A DNA stretch of 64,000 nucleotides from Synanceia verrucosa. Lineage: Eukaryota; Chordata; Actinopteri; Perciformes; Synanceiidae. The translations under genes and the position numbers were made by a program. A model generated the notes under the pieces. The model saw nothing but the letters and a program-made list of their open reading frames with translations, was not told the DNA's origin and did no database searches. Below are positions 12,081 through 23,410 of this stretch, one piece after another. The number at the start of each line of letters is the position of its first letter. Positions within the stretch are counted from its first letter, which is position 1. The stretch spans positions 16,243,119-16,307,118 of the forward strand of contig CM056550.1 of the NCBI GenBank assembly GCA_029721515.1, given 5' to 3'.

Positions 12081-14303
12081 GAAGAAAAGAAAAGAAATCT
12101 GTCAGTCAGTGAGGTTTATTTTTCTGCCTCTGTGGATGTTTTTAGTTTGAACCAAGATGCTGAGTCTGGAGGTTCAGACGGAAAGAGAAGCAGGAAAATC
12201 AACAGGAAGTCACAAATGAACAGAAATGTAGTTTGTATGTAGCCAACAAAACCTTCATGTGTGTAATCCACATAATCATGAACAGGGAAGTATAGAGAGC
12301 CAGGAGGCTGGGGGTAACGTTCAAACCTCAATTATGCCACTTTTATTATTATTTTAACCCAACCCATCATCTGTCTCTGAACCTAAACTAGTTTCCTGTG
12401 AAGACAGAGGTTTATTTTGAAAAGACTGCATGCATGTAATTAGAGGAAAGTGATGCGTGTAGCCGGATTTTTGTAAGAAAAAAAAAATATGAATAACTTT
12501 TTCAACCAGTTACATGAAAATACCTTGAAGGACTAAATTCTCTTCTCTTTAGGTTACATTTGATGATCAGCGTCACCATGTTGTATTTTAGGACTCTTCA
12601 GATGAATGAATTATAAAACCACGTTTAAATAATAAAAAAGGTAGAAATCATTTGTATTTATAACTGCTCTGCTCTGAGCTCATTAGGATCAGAGTCTGGC
12701 ACAGGGCTCTGTTTAATAGAAGATCTCTGGTCGATAAGTTGATCTGTTTAATGCAAACTGTTCAACTGACTGAAAGACAGACGGACGGACGATCGATCAG
12801 GCTGCAGGCGGATTATAAATATTTCCACAATGTTTTTTTTTCATCAGAAACTTTGACAAACTTTTCTTGTTTTCCTGGATGTTATTTGAGGAAGCGGTGA
12901 AGCAGCAGTGTGTTTATTCCTGTGAGTCAGGAACATTAAATTTCAGCCCATCCAGGCTGATTCAGGTGAGTCGGTTCACTGTGATGAAAGCTGCTGATGG
13001 AAAAATTGTGTGTTTGTCCGGACTATTTTCAGTGGCAGATTAATCTACATTTAGCACTCTAATGTGAGCATTTATGAAAGCTGCAAACACGCAGGGCTGG
13101 TCTTTCTAATATTCACCTGTGTTATCTTTATTACATCACTGGGTTCACCTGTTCTGCTCACTGTCTGTTGTTTATGCGATAACTACCTGGTTTGTTGCTT
13201 AATTAGATATTTACAGATTGTTTCCTGATGTTCTTTATTATTCATGTTGCTCTGTCCACTTTGCTGCTGTAACGATGCAAAGTTCAGTTTGTGGGACTAC
13301 AGATTATCTTTTCTTATCTCTTGTAAATCCTGCTACATAAAGGAAACCATGAAGCTGTATATGACGTGAAAATCATGTTTAAAAACACACAGAAAGAGCT
13401 GCAGAATAAACCAGCACTTCTCAGTTTAAACAGTTAAATGTTAGAAAGACTGAGAGTTTAATTTCTGCTTTTTTAAATGCATTAAACACTTGAACTCAGC
13501 TGCTGCTGTGTCATTTCTTTATGGAGAAATATTCAAGCTGAGGGCTGATTTTTAACTTAACTGTCCACCCTGGAAATTTATCACTTCATCAGCTCGACTT
13601 CTTGAGCTTCACAGCTGCCGCTCGTGGGTTTGTTAAACTGCAGATGATTTGCAGCTTTCCTCTTGAGGTGATTAGAGAGGATCCGTCATTTAGGAGCCTC
13701 CTTAACGTTAATAATCAGCCAAATGTTCAAGAAACTCCTGAGGTTGAATGAGTCATTAACAGCGGCCATGTTGGAGGGAAGACGGGTCTCAGATCAGACA
13801 GATCACTTTTAATGATTCTACTTCCTCTGTGAGGAACAACTGGATGAAAATCTGAGACACTACTGCAGGAACATGACGACCCTTTCAATGCAGATGTTAA
13901 CGGCTCTAAAGTCACGTTCTGCATGAATTCGAGAGACAATTCAGGCATTTTTTTTGACTCTTTTTGAGTCCTTAACGTCCTGTGGAGGATCTAACACATC
14001 CAACAACAATCAAGCCTCATCCTGCTTTGATCACTGAACATTTAGAAACGTCTAGAATCTGCTTCATGAAGAGACACCTGGACGAGCCTGATACTGAAGA
14101 AAACTGGGACTGAGCTGTTGTTATCAGCTGTCTACGCAGTGATTTATGAACGCTCTCCTCACTGGATATGAGAGATCTGATTCCAGATCTGAGTCATGAC
14201 TCAGAGAGAGAACCTCCAAACATCACAGCACCAGTTCAGAAGCTGTTTGTGTCTGATGGATTCATGTTTCTTTAACGTCAGGGTGTGTGATCGTGACCCG
14301 TAC

Positions 14304-14442
14304 CGTATAGCGTGGTCCATGCGTGACACGGTGAGGTACGCCGCCAGGTTCGCGGTGTACGACGAACACACGATGAGCGTGAAGAGCCACCAGCTGCCCA
14401 TGACGATCCTCAGAGCCACGGAGCCGATCACGCCATCCCCAC
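14304..14442 (-). CDS. grid1: grid1 exon: M3 channel helix
   Basis: 139 nt, phase 1 in and phase 2 out (acceptor GTGCAG, donor GTACGG). With the split codons it reads GGDGVIGSVALRIVMGSWWL, then FTLIVCSSYTANLAAYLTVS and RMDHAIR. This is M3, the gate-forming helix, with the invariant SYTANLAA signature. The residue after it is Tyr (TAC, 14336-14338) rather than the usual Phe. It sits next to the Ala that is mutated in the Lurcher mouse in GluD2. GGDGVIGSVAL before M3 differs from the GGESSVNSMAM I recall from mammals. GC-rich coding bias is clear against the AT-rich intron. Confidence 0.96.
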
Positions 14443-14751
14443 CTGCACACAGAGCCGTCACATCCAGGTCATTACTGAGGGAGTAAGAACATAAGAGTCC
14501 ATCCTCTAATCACTCAGGTGTGAATGGACACATGCCACGGGGGTCACACCTGTGACCTCCCAGATGCTGGTTGCCCCCGGCGACCAGGCGTCCACCTGGC
14601 AGCAGATTCAAACAGCAGGTGAGAGTGCTGCTTTATCACAGCGGGCAGAGCGACTGCATGGCTGCAGCTCATCACAACCTGTTAGGCCTAAAAGGTTTCC
14701 CAGGCAACCGGCCAGACCATAATAGATGCTGGTTGCCCTATGCTGGGAAAG

Positions 14752-14758
14752 AGTGTGT

Positions 14759-14798
<40 letters not shown>
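14752..14798. repeat. (GT)n microsatellite
   Basis: About 22 GT units with one TA interruption. Confidence 0.98.
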
Positions 14799-14859
14799 CC
14801 TTGTGGACATGAACACACGTGTTCTTGTTCTTCTGTCCCTGTGAGGACAGAGCTGGGTT

Positions 14860-15560
14860 TGAGTCCTTCAGAGGGAGGACGCTTCAAAAAGAAGCAAAAA
14901 AGGGAGGACATGTTTGGAAACAAATGACATCTTTGAAAAATGAGAATGTCTTTATTGAGTAAGGACATTTTGTAAGGACGAAGATGAAGACCTTTTTGAT
15001 GAGGACACTTTAGGAGGCAGTCAACCTGTCTTCATCAACCACTGTCTTTTTGTTGAATTTCATTTCTCCAGCAATCTGCTGATGACTGCATCCTGCAGGA
15101 GGACAGTTTGGAGGACATGGTGGAAATGTATGGATATTTAGGAGAGAGGACATGTTTTGGAGAAATGTCAGGACGGGAGATCATTTCTGAGAAGTGGGGG
15201 AGTCGTTTTAGAAACTGTGATCTGTTTGGACAGTTGGGTCATTTAAAATAATAAGGAGACATTTGTGGAAAATGTGAGCTCCAGATGAAATCAGATTATA
15301 ACAGTTTATCTGATTTATATGATTGCACTTTATGAAGAGAAAAACACAATGAGGAGGTGTCCTAACAGAATGTGAACTCCTCAATAACAGAAGAGACGTT
15401 CCGATAGAAAAGGACGACCTTCTTGCGTTGCTGCTACTGGAAAGGTAGGACAATTTGGAGAACATTTTGACTTTTTCTGTTCAGCAAATTGTTGTTGACG
15501 TATTAAACAGTGAGGACACTTTGAAGGACATTCTTGAGACATTTGGTAGAGTGGACATTG
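14860..15560 (+). repeat. Degenerate GGACA-rich tract
   Basis: The words GAGGACATGTTT, AAGGACATTTTG, GAGGACACTTT, GAGGACAGTTT and similar recur at irregular spacing. This looks like an old, decayed minisatellite or repeat body. Confidence 0.4.
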
Positions 15561-16502
15561 TGTAGAATGTGATCGTGCTGCGAGCGTGACGACTTCTCAG
15601 CAATATTTGTTTATAAATGTTTTTTTGTACGATCACCTGCAGCTAAAGCTCCCTGATGGTATCATCTTAACATTGAGAGGTTTTGTTCCATTCAGACTGA
15701 ATCTGATCCGTCTCCCTTCACTCTTTGGCTTTGAAGTGTGAAAGTAGCCCATCGGTGACCCAGTTAGTGAAGCTCCTCTCAAAGTCTGTCCTGCTCTGTT
15801 ATGTTCAGTCCTGACATGCGTCTTAATTCTGTTTGTGTTGAAAGCATCAGCAGAATAACCGTCCCTTCATTCTTTCACTGTGACATTTCCTGGAGCTCTG
15901 GAAGCCTCCCTCTAATTCATTTAAGCACTTTAAACTTTCATACTCTTGCTCCTGCTCCTCTGCTAAATATTTCAGATGCAACAAATCCTCCTCTGATTAT
16001 TCTTTCCGTCCTCTGTTGCGGAGTAATCCGTGTAACAGCTCTGAATTAAAACTCCACAAAATCAAACTGAGATCCGTGTTTACAAGGCAGATTATCTTCG
16101 CTTTGCTGTGATCAGCTCTGATTGATTTCAGCCAAACAGCCGAACGGCTGAACAGTGAGAATGTTTCACTTTTTCATTTGACACTCGGCTGCTGCTGCGA
16201 TCAAACCTATGAATGGAGACAAAAATCAAGCCTAATTGAGATTATTTTGAGTGTTAATAGAGAAGCTGCACTGCTAGCATAGCGTAGCATATCCCTGGTT
16301 GGGGTAAACTTCAAAAACAAGCACTTAAAAACTGTTCTGGGGTTCATACTGAAGTAGTAAACTGGCTCGTTTGAAAATGAAACCAACTCATGCATTTGCA
16401 AGAAGTGGCCTCTATTTCGGTGTGAATATTACCCAGCAGTCTCAGCACCAGCTGATTCACCGCTGTCTCACTGTTTCCTCCGGTCACCATCTTTTCTCTC
16501 AC

Positions 16503-16848
16503 CTTGATGAACAAACGCTCCATAAACTATCCAGACGGCGCTGTGCAGGGAACCCGACCCCATGCCACCGCCTGGGGGTTGGCCTGGTGGTGCATTCTGG
16601 GTAGAGGAGGAGCGCAGCGCCTGTAGTCGGTTCAGCAGGAATATGAGCACTCCCACCACCGGGATGGCGGCGGCGATGCAGGCCCAGACGGCGAGGTCGA
16701 AAGGTGCAAACAGAGAGAAGATGTTGATCTTTTCTTCTGGTTTTCTCAGCAGGATGCCCACACTGTAGTCCAGGTAGCGCTTGCTGAAGTCGACCACATT
16801 CTCCCTCTCCGGTGTGATGGTGATGGCCGACACCGCCAGGTCGGCTCT
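16503..16848 (-). CDS. grid1: grid1 exon: end of S1, M1, pore loop M2
   Basis: 346 nt, 115 codons plus one base (donor GTGAGA, phase 1). Codons 1-32 finish S1. Arg 15 in TITPERENVVDF (16804-16806) is the family residue that holds the ligand carboxylate. M1 is about codons 51-72 (DLAVWACIAAAIPVVGVLIF). Codons 80-100 are a Ser/Gly/Pro-rich cytoplasmic loop that looks several residues longer than in mammalian GluD1. Codons 101-115 are the re-entrant pore loop LHSAVWIVYGAFVHQ. Codon 114 is CAT (His, 16507-16509) where I expect Gln at the Q/R site. The preceding intron is very short and the following one is 2.1 kb. Confidence 0.97.
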
Positions 16849-16981
16849 CTGGAGCAGGAAGGAGAGGCAGACGGCAGGATATGAGCTGTTAGCCAATCAA
16901 TAACCAGTATTCATGCCTTGATATGTGTTGCTCTTAACTCATAAGAGTTTGTTTTATCTTGACCACCAGTTCAACCTTTAC

Positions 16982-17056
16982 CTTGTTGATGAGATCGCCA
17001 ATCATGCCGTTCCACGAGCCGTTGGGAAGTTGAGATCCATATTTGCTGTCTGTCAC
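16982..17056 (-). CDS. grid1: grid1 exon, S1 loop (WNGMIGDLINK)
   Basis: 75 nt, 25 codons, phase 0/0. It begins VTDSKYGSQLPNG after CCTCCAG and ends WNGMIGDLINK before GTAAAG. The WNGMIG(D/E)L helix is a hallmark of S1 in ionotropic glutamate receptors. The first part (VTDSKYGSQLPNGS) lies in the variable loop. NGS is a possible glycosylation site. The intron to the next exon is only 133 bp, so these two exons are probably recognised together by the splicing machinery. Confidence 0.95.
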
Positions 17057-17621
17057 CTGGAGGAAAGATTAATGAGCTTTATCGAGTTCACGCCAGCAGT
17101 TCAGAACCTCATTTCATTACCAACAGAAAACAGCCTAAAACCAAACTTTTCATCCATATTTCACAAACTCGACTTCACGAGAAAATAAAATGAAAGCTGT
17201 AGTTATTCATCCAATACTCCAGCTCCAACACGCCTCCAGACCTTTCAACATTATGTGGCTTTTTTCCACTGCGACACTCATCCACCAACAGCCAATTATA
17301 AGACCTGGAGACCAGAAAGTGTCAGAAAGCAAATTCTCACAATGTGTGTGCATGTCGAGACTCCAGATAGCACGAGCTAATGTGTTGTTGTGAGCTGCTG
17401 CAGATGTGAATGTCAGCGTTTTAACATGGTGAACTCTGTGCTGTTTCCTAAAACATGACAGATGATACTTTTTATTTAATCACAAACTGATGACTGGTGC
17501 CATCAGACATCATCCACACAAACACATTAAATCTAAAGCAGGACAGAATCCTTTCATCCCTCTGGACGGTGTGAATGTGACAACTTATTACTCCAGATCT
17601 AAACCTGGATGTCAGTCCCAC
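17057..17621 (-). other. grid1 short intron
   Basis: 565-bp intron between two S1 exons. No repeat or regulatory feature was recognised. The next intron in gene order, 16849-16981, is only 133 bp. Confidence 0.9.
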
Positions 17622-17744
17622 CTGGTAGATGTCATACTTGAAGCCCAGGATTTTTGCGAGGGCGTCCAGGACGTCGATGGAGAAGCCTTTATATCTCTTG
17701 GGCTGCCCCAGGATGTTCTCTGCCACCATGACAAAAGGATCCTC
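17622..17744 (-). CDS. grid1: grid1 exon, S1 of ligand-binding domain
   Basis: 123 nt, 41 codons, phase 0/0. It begins EDPFVMVAENILGQPKRY after CTCTCTGCAG and ends GFKYDIYQ before GTGGGA. This is the S1 lobe of the ligand-binding clamshell: the PFVM strand, the KGFSIDVLDALAK helix and the FKYDIYQ strand seen in ionotropic glutamate receptors. An EDPF where mammals have EEPF, as I recall, is conservative. Reading continues past the donor on the raw minus strand (VGLTSRF...), but this is not family-like. Confidence 0.97.
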
Positions 17745-19590
17745 CTGCAGAGAGAGAGGAGGGGGTGTTAGTGAGGATAAAAGCCGAGACAGACTTACTT
17801 CACTGTGTGTTCAATAACCTGCAGCTTCAAGCAGAAAGAGCAGAGCGAACTCCGAGTCTGACGCAACCCATTTTAAACTGGAGAGCAAGAGAATAAGGTA
17901 ATATCTGAAAAAATAATCTAATGTAAATGTGCACAAGGTTGTTCATACTGAGGGACATATGCATCACCAGCTTACATTACATTTATAGCTGGATGATGGC
18001 TTTTAATGATCATCAAGTTATTGTCATAATAGTTAGACTTTCTATAGTATTCTAGTAGTTAGAACTGGATTTATATCTGATGGTGTGTTTTAAAATATGC
18101 CAAATAAACCAAGTTAAAGTCGGAAACTTCATGTCAAGTTCATTTTATTTGTATAGCCCAATATCACAAATAAAGGATTTACAGTCTGTACAGGATATGA
18201 CTCCCTCTGTCATTTACAAACGACCCTCACATCAACTGAGGAAAAACTGAGGAGATGGACAGACAAGAAGTAAACAATAAATCTGTCTCACTTTGTTAAT
18301 AGATTATGTTTATGCAGACCTTCCGTATAGAAAGTATAGTTAATGAGATGAAGAGGTAACAAGCCAGTGTCAACTAATATTTCCTTTTAATGTGATAAAA
18401 CGGTGCTGAAGTGAACAGGAAGTGGTGCTCAGGTGGAGGATCTGTGGGAGTCACAGTGTTGTGTAGCTGGAGGTGTTGCAGCTGCAGGGGATCAGCCGCA
18501 GGGTTAAAGGTTTTAGTCTCGCTTGGTTGGATCTGCGCCTCCATGCTGCTGCACCAGCACAAGAGGAAGCTCCACCAAGACCTGCTGCTGGTCTGGGCTC
18601 AGCGCCCAAAACCGCTAAACTGATCACAAAGACCAGAGGCACTGCTGGAGTTAAGATCCTGGAAGGATGCTCTGTCCAAAAAAAAGGAAAGTTTGGGGAG
18701 GAGGAACATGAAGAAGTGAGAGGAGTCACCAAAAATCATAATAAAAAACTCTCAGAAGCACACTGAGCTGTAAAAAGTAATTTCTCCTTATTGACTGAAG
18801 GATTTTTCAGTGGATTCATTGAAGTGTATTTTGTGCTCTGGAGTGTGGGATTATATTTTGTTATATCGATAATTGAACGTGTGTTTAAAGAGCTGAATTG
18901 ACTGAGTGGAGCAAACATCACAGATTTTATTTCATCCCGCTGGAGGCGACACACACCGACCATTTCAAATGAAAACATTATGGATCGCTATGTTATTGTG
19001 TGTTATTAACGCAGGCTTTTGCATGCATGTTTTCTCAGCTTGTCAGAATTTCAGCTGCAGTCAAACACTGATTTCATCCATATTTCTTATTTTTCTTTCA
19101 GTTTTCTACTTTCTATTAGTTTATACAGTACACATCAACACTTTCTGTGCATTTTATAGGAAAATGGCTTCATAAATGCAAAGTTCTGCACCTTTTTATC
19201 ATTGCTGGAGTTTTGAACACTAACCTGAACAAATACTTTCTCCTTCCTTGACTTCTTATTTCCCTTTTTTAGATTTCACTGATAAAGCTCTACACTCACA
19301 TTTCTGGGGTATGTATTAGTGTATTTGTGCAGTGATTATCTCATGCACAATCGTTTCATGCTGCAGGGCTCGTAGCTTGTTTTATCTCATCTCATATCTC
19401 ATCCTTTGCATGCTGACCCTGCAGCTCAAAGTTAAATTTCAGATGACAAATTGCAGAAAACAGTAGAGTTGCTGCAAGCTTTCTCACTTGGTTTCAGTCA
19501 CTTGCACTCCTGGTTGTTAAACTGTCAGTGTGTCAGTACAGGCCTCTCTAGTCATAAATACAGTATGATGTCCAGTTTTGTGTCACCTAC
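17745..19590 (-). other. grid1 intron
   Basis: 1.85-kb intron. It contains one copy of a dispersed repeat (18133-18260). The rest is unremarkable AT-rich sequence. Confidence 0.9.
18133..18260 (+). repeat. Dispersed teleost repeat, copy 1
   Basis: CATTTTATTTGTATAGCCCA, ATATCACAAAT, TCTGTACAGGATATGAC and CCCTCTGTC occur in order. The same blocks in the same order and orientation are at 27691-27862. The pattern is a common short interspersed sequence of ray-finned fish. Confidence 0.7.
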
Positions 19591-19692
19591 CAGTAAAGTG
19601 ACCACTTTGACCGTCACCCCCTGCATGCCGTTCTCGATCCGGCTCTCCTTCAGACTGCCGTTGAGTCCATGAACTGAATCCCACGTGGCGAG
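19591..19692 (-). CDS. grid1: grid1 exon, ATD-LBD linker and start of S1
   Basis: 102 nt, 34 codons, phase 0/0. It begins LATWDSVHGLNGSL after TTTCTGCAG and ends VKVVTLL before GTAGGT. It encodes the linker between the amino-terminal domain and the ligand-binding domain, then the first beta strand of S1 (VTVKVVTLL). The central KESRIENGMQG is the least conserved stretch, as expected for a linker. NGS is a possible N-glycosylation site. A 14.5-kb intron separates this exon from the amino-terminal-domain exons, so the two folded domains are also physically apart in the gene. Confidence 0.94.
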
Positions 19693-22079
19693 CTGCAGAA
19701 AAAGACAAGAAGACAGACAGTAGATTTAGAGTTCTGCAGCGAAGCATCAATAACATGAGACTGAACTTTAATCATCTCATGTGTTTCTGTGTCAAAGAGA
19801 GAAAACAGAGAGGTGAAGGCAGCAGGCAGCGGACTCGTCAATTAAGCAAACGCTGCGCCGTGCTCAGGCTGCAGTCTTTATTTATACAGTTCATTCACTG
19901 GATTTCATGTGGTGGAGTTTGGTGCTGCAAATGAGACGAGGACAAAGAGACGAGGGCAGCGGATAAACCAGGAGGAAGCTGAGAGACGTCCGTCTGTGCA
20001 GCAACAAGCAGCTAATTAAGACAATAAAAAACGACTGTCCTCACCATGTGAAAGGGTCACACTGAGGTTTCTACCTGTTTCATAGACCCAACTACTGACA
20101 TGAGGAAATGTACTCAGAGCAGACTTAAATATCACACATCTGCATTAACGTCAGCAGCCCAGAGGAGCAACTCCCATATATCAATAGAGCATCAGGTTTG
20201 AAGAAGGGCCTTTAGGTAGGAGATGAATGAACTGCAAAAGAAATTTACTTATAAATTTACTTATTTTTGCCCTCTTCCCTCAGGATCTGGGAATATTTTC
20301 TTTAACTACAATGACAATATCATAATGTGTCATAGGATTTAATTTTTTTAGCTGTTTAGTGCTCAAAAATCATGTCTCCTACAGCTCATATCTTTGTCTC
20401 ATTTCACTCTTCTGTCATTATTTGATATATCATATTAATATAACAAACGTCACATGGCTCTGTTGAAATTTCAAAATGATTTTCGAAGCCTTACTTTGTG
20501 AAATATGTTGTGGAAACGCAGTGAATGCCATGGCAGCTTTGATAGCAGACCCTTTGTGATTTGTGTTGAAAGCAGAAGGGACTGGAGCTCATTACCCACC
20601 CTGACTCACACTTTGATTTTGAGCTGCTTGTTTTTCTCACCTGCTGCTCCCCATTAGAGACAGAGTGTCCACGCTCACGCTGCTTAATAGCACTGTGAAA
20701 GCATTCCTGTCTGGAGTTTGTGTCATTTTCATCCCAGTCATGGAAACATGAACACACTGTGTTGCTGTTTGTGTGCTAACGTTAGCTGAAGCTGCTGTTT
20801 GAACCTGGTTTATTGATTATTGATGGTTGAACACTCATGCATGTCTCTGAACTTTCCCACTTATCCATTCAGCGTTGGTTAGGTGCTTCATTTATGAGGA
20901 GAAAAACTCCCTCTCTCTTATGAATATGTTGTCTTCATGGCGCTGCTGAGTTAAATTAATTAGTTTATGCACATTTTCATGCTTCAATGTAAACAGACTC
21001 AATGCAAAACATTTCACATTCACGAGGGCTAATACAACAACAAGATTAGCCACGCTGTGACTTATTTCAGCCGACAGTTACAGTGAACATGACGTCCTAA
21101 TTAGCTCCTTTAAGCTAAACATGTTGTTGTTCGGTGCACACAGCGGTAAACAGCCAGACGGGGTCATACAGCGATACGTCGCTAACACCGCCCAGACCTC
21201 TCAAACAAATCTGCTAATATTCATGATACTATAGTTAACGCTCAGAGGCTTCATTAGGCTGTGGGTCAAAATATAATAATGATAATAGTCTGTAACTGAT
21301 AAATCTCCATGTACAGCAACAAAACAAAACAAAAACAAATAATTAAAAATACATGGATCTCCTGGTCCTCTGTATTTAACATCCTTCAGCCATTCATATA
21401 AATGTGATTTATTAAATTTTTTTTAAATTAATTTATTAAATTTATTAGTTGGAGACTATGGTGGTATTTTTGGATGAATGGAAATAAAATAAAATAAAAA
21501 ATTACAAAGCCTGGAGAAGGAATGATATTCAACAAAACAAAAGAAAACAAAAGAAAAAAGAGGCTATTCTGAGTAATTTACAAGAACACATCTGAAAAAA
21601 TAACTTGAGCATCAAAAAAATTCATTACATTAGCATGTATTTATGTTAATAAAATAATATAAAAGAAAACATTAATATACATGTTTCAGGACCATTTATC
21701 TGATTATCCGCTACAATAAAAATAAAACTAGAGGTCTAACAAGAGGATAAAGTACGCACAGAATTTTTGACAATGTTCATTTTTACTTAATAGATCTTGA
21801 ATGCATCACGATGTACCTCAATGCAACCTATGCTAATGTCAGCTAAAGACGTTATTTTTCTCAAAAGGCCATTTAGAGCGGCTGCAAGTTTAAATAAAAT
21901 GACATGAATGTCTGGTGCCGGTGTATCGATAACGCTTCACAAGAGGAAGAAATAGAACCTATTGCCAGATGGTTATTTGGTCCAGTCCCTTGGTGTGGAA
22001 GAAAAGAGTGTCAGAAGGCTGAACAGCAACACAACAAGACAAAGTCTTTTCTCAGGGTTTCAACACCAACATGAGTTAA

Positions 22080-22225
22080 AGATGAAAGAACAATAAAGCA
22101 AGAGAAGAAGGAGGAGGAGGAGGAGGCGAAGAGCTGAGAGTGATGGAGAGGCGGCGAGAACGAGGGTAAATGGAGATGAGAGAGGAGGTGGAGAAGGACG
22201 GAAAAAGAAAGAAAGAGGGAGCGCT
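22080..22225. repeat. Purine-rich tract
   Basis: Almost only A and G on the + strand, including a GGA run (GGAGGAGGAGGAGGAGG). Low-complexity sequence. Confidence 0.7.
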
Positions 22226-22362
22226 TGTTTAATAATCAGGGAGCTATTCTGAGCTCTGCTGTCCTTTAGATGATCTCCATCCCTCGTTCATCTCCATGTG
22301 AGGGAGATAGTGGGGGTGTTCTTCATTAACACAGATTAATTAACTCTGCCTCCTCTTTCAAT

Positions 22363-22732
22363 GGGGGCGGCAGTAGCTCAGTCTGTAGTGACTTGGGCTG
22401 GGAATCGGAGGGTCGCCAGTTCAAGTCCAGGTCGGACCAAAATGTGGAGAGTGGACTGGTAGCTGGAGAGGTGCCAGTTCCTCCTCCTGGGCACTGCCGA
22501 GGTGCCCTTGAGCAAGGCACCGAACCCCCAACTGCTCGGGGCGCCTGGATAAGGGGCAGCCCCCTCACTCTGACACCTCTCCTCTAATGCATGTGCATGT
22601 GTTTGTTTCATGACTTGTGTGTGTAATGTGCAACTGAAAAATATATGTATATATATACTAACAGAGTGAAAAAATGTAATTTCCCTCATTGAGGGATTAA
22701 TAAAGGAATTCTTCTTCTTCTTCTTCTTCTTC
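22363..22732 (+). mobile_element. tRNA-derived SINE with LINE-type tail
   Basis: Full-looking element. The A-box region TAGCTCAGTCTGTAG is at 22374-22388 and the B-box AGTTCAAGTCC at 22418-22428. A conserved central block (GTGCCCTTGAGCAAGGCACC near 22502) is of the V-SINE type as I remember it. The 3' tail CCTCATTGAGGGATTAATAAAGG ends in a (TTC)n run and matches fish LINE 3' ends. No convincing target-site duplication was found. Confidence 0.8.
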
Positions 22733-23340
22733 CATCCTTCTTCTGTCCCACTTGAACTGCTGAACCAGGAGAATCACCATCAGACCAACAAACGAGGAGA
22801 AGGACAGTATCAGGAGCTTCTTCTGTCACACTGACAGTTATTTCACTTTCCCTGTTAACGGCGTCTGTTTACAGCTGCAGCACAGATTAGACAAATAAAA
22901 CCAAATAATGACATCAAAGCCTGACTCATGGTTTGTGATTCCCGTTAATGTCGCATGAATGCGACATTTGGGGCTTTGGAGGCTTTTTAAATTTTAACAG
23001 CACAATAAAAAATGCAATTTACATTTTAAGGAGTGTCGTGTAGCCTGGTCACATTTTAATAAAACAGGAAAAGGGCTTCTTCAACGAATGCATTTCATGT
23101 TCCTGAAGGGGGTTTTGAGGACTTGAATACTGATTAGCTGTTTATGTCTTCTATTCTTATAGAAATGGATGCTAACTGTATTATAAAATGAAAATAAAAT
23201 CTTTTTCCTGTGTTGTTCTTACTGTTTATATTTTCTCCAAATGAGGAACATATTTTCCATCAGCCTTGTTGTTTTTCTGTAGGTTTCTGTAGGCATACAT
23301 CATTTCCATTTGCAAAGACCAACTATGTTGTTATTTTTAA

Positions 23341-23355
23341 CCAGCAGGGGGCAGC
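23341..23355 (+). promoter_or_regulatory. CTCF-like motif, forward
   Basis: CCAGCAGGGGGCAGC matches the core consensus of vertebrate CTCF sites. Binding is not shown by sequence alone. It lies just before a dispersed repeat. Confidence 0.35.
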
Positions 23356-23410
23356 AAAGCACTTCCTGTGTCAAGACTGTCTAAAATTAAACGAAGAAAA
23401 GAAACCTTTT

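Larger units (their letters stand above)
8545..14303 (-). other. grid1 intron
   Basis: 5.8-kb intron between the M3 exon and the first S2 exon. It holds a candidate conserved element at 9050-9310, a fold-back repeat at 11673-11940 and a SINE fragment at 11950-12080. I see nothing supportable in the rest. Confidence 0.9.
14443..16502 (-). other. grid1 intron
   Basis: 2.1-kb phase-1 intron between the pore-loop exon and the M3 exon. It holds a GT microsatellite and, at about 14860-15560, a tract that repeatedly uses GGACA/GGACATTT words. No coding sequence. Confidence 0.9.

Noticed and set aside
22378..22689. Open frames across the SINE
   Set aside because: They are readings of a tRNA-derived element, not genes.
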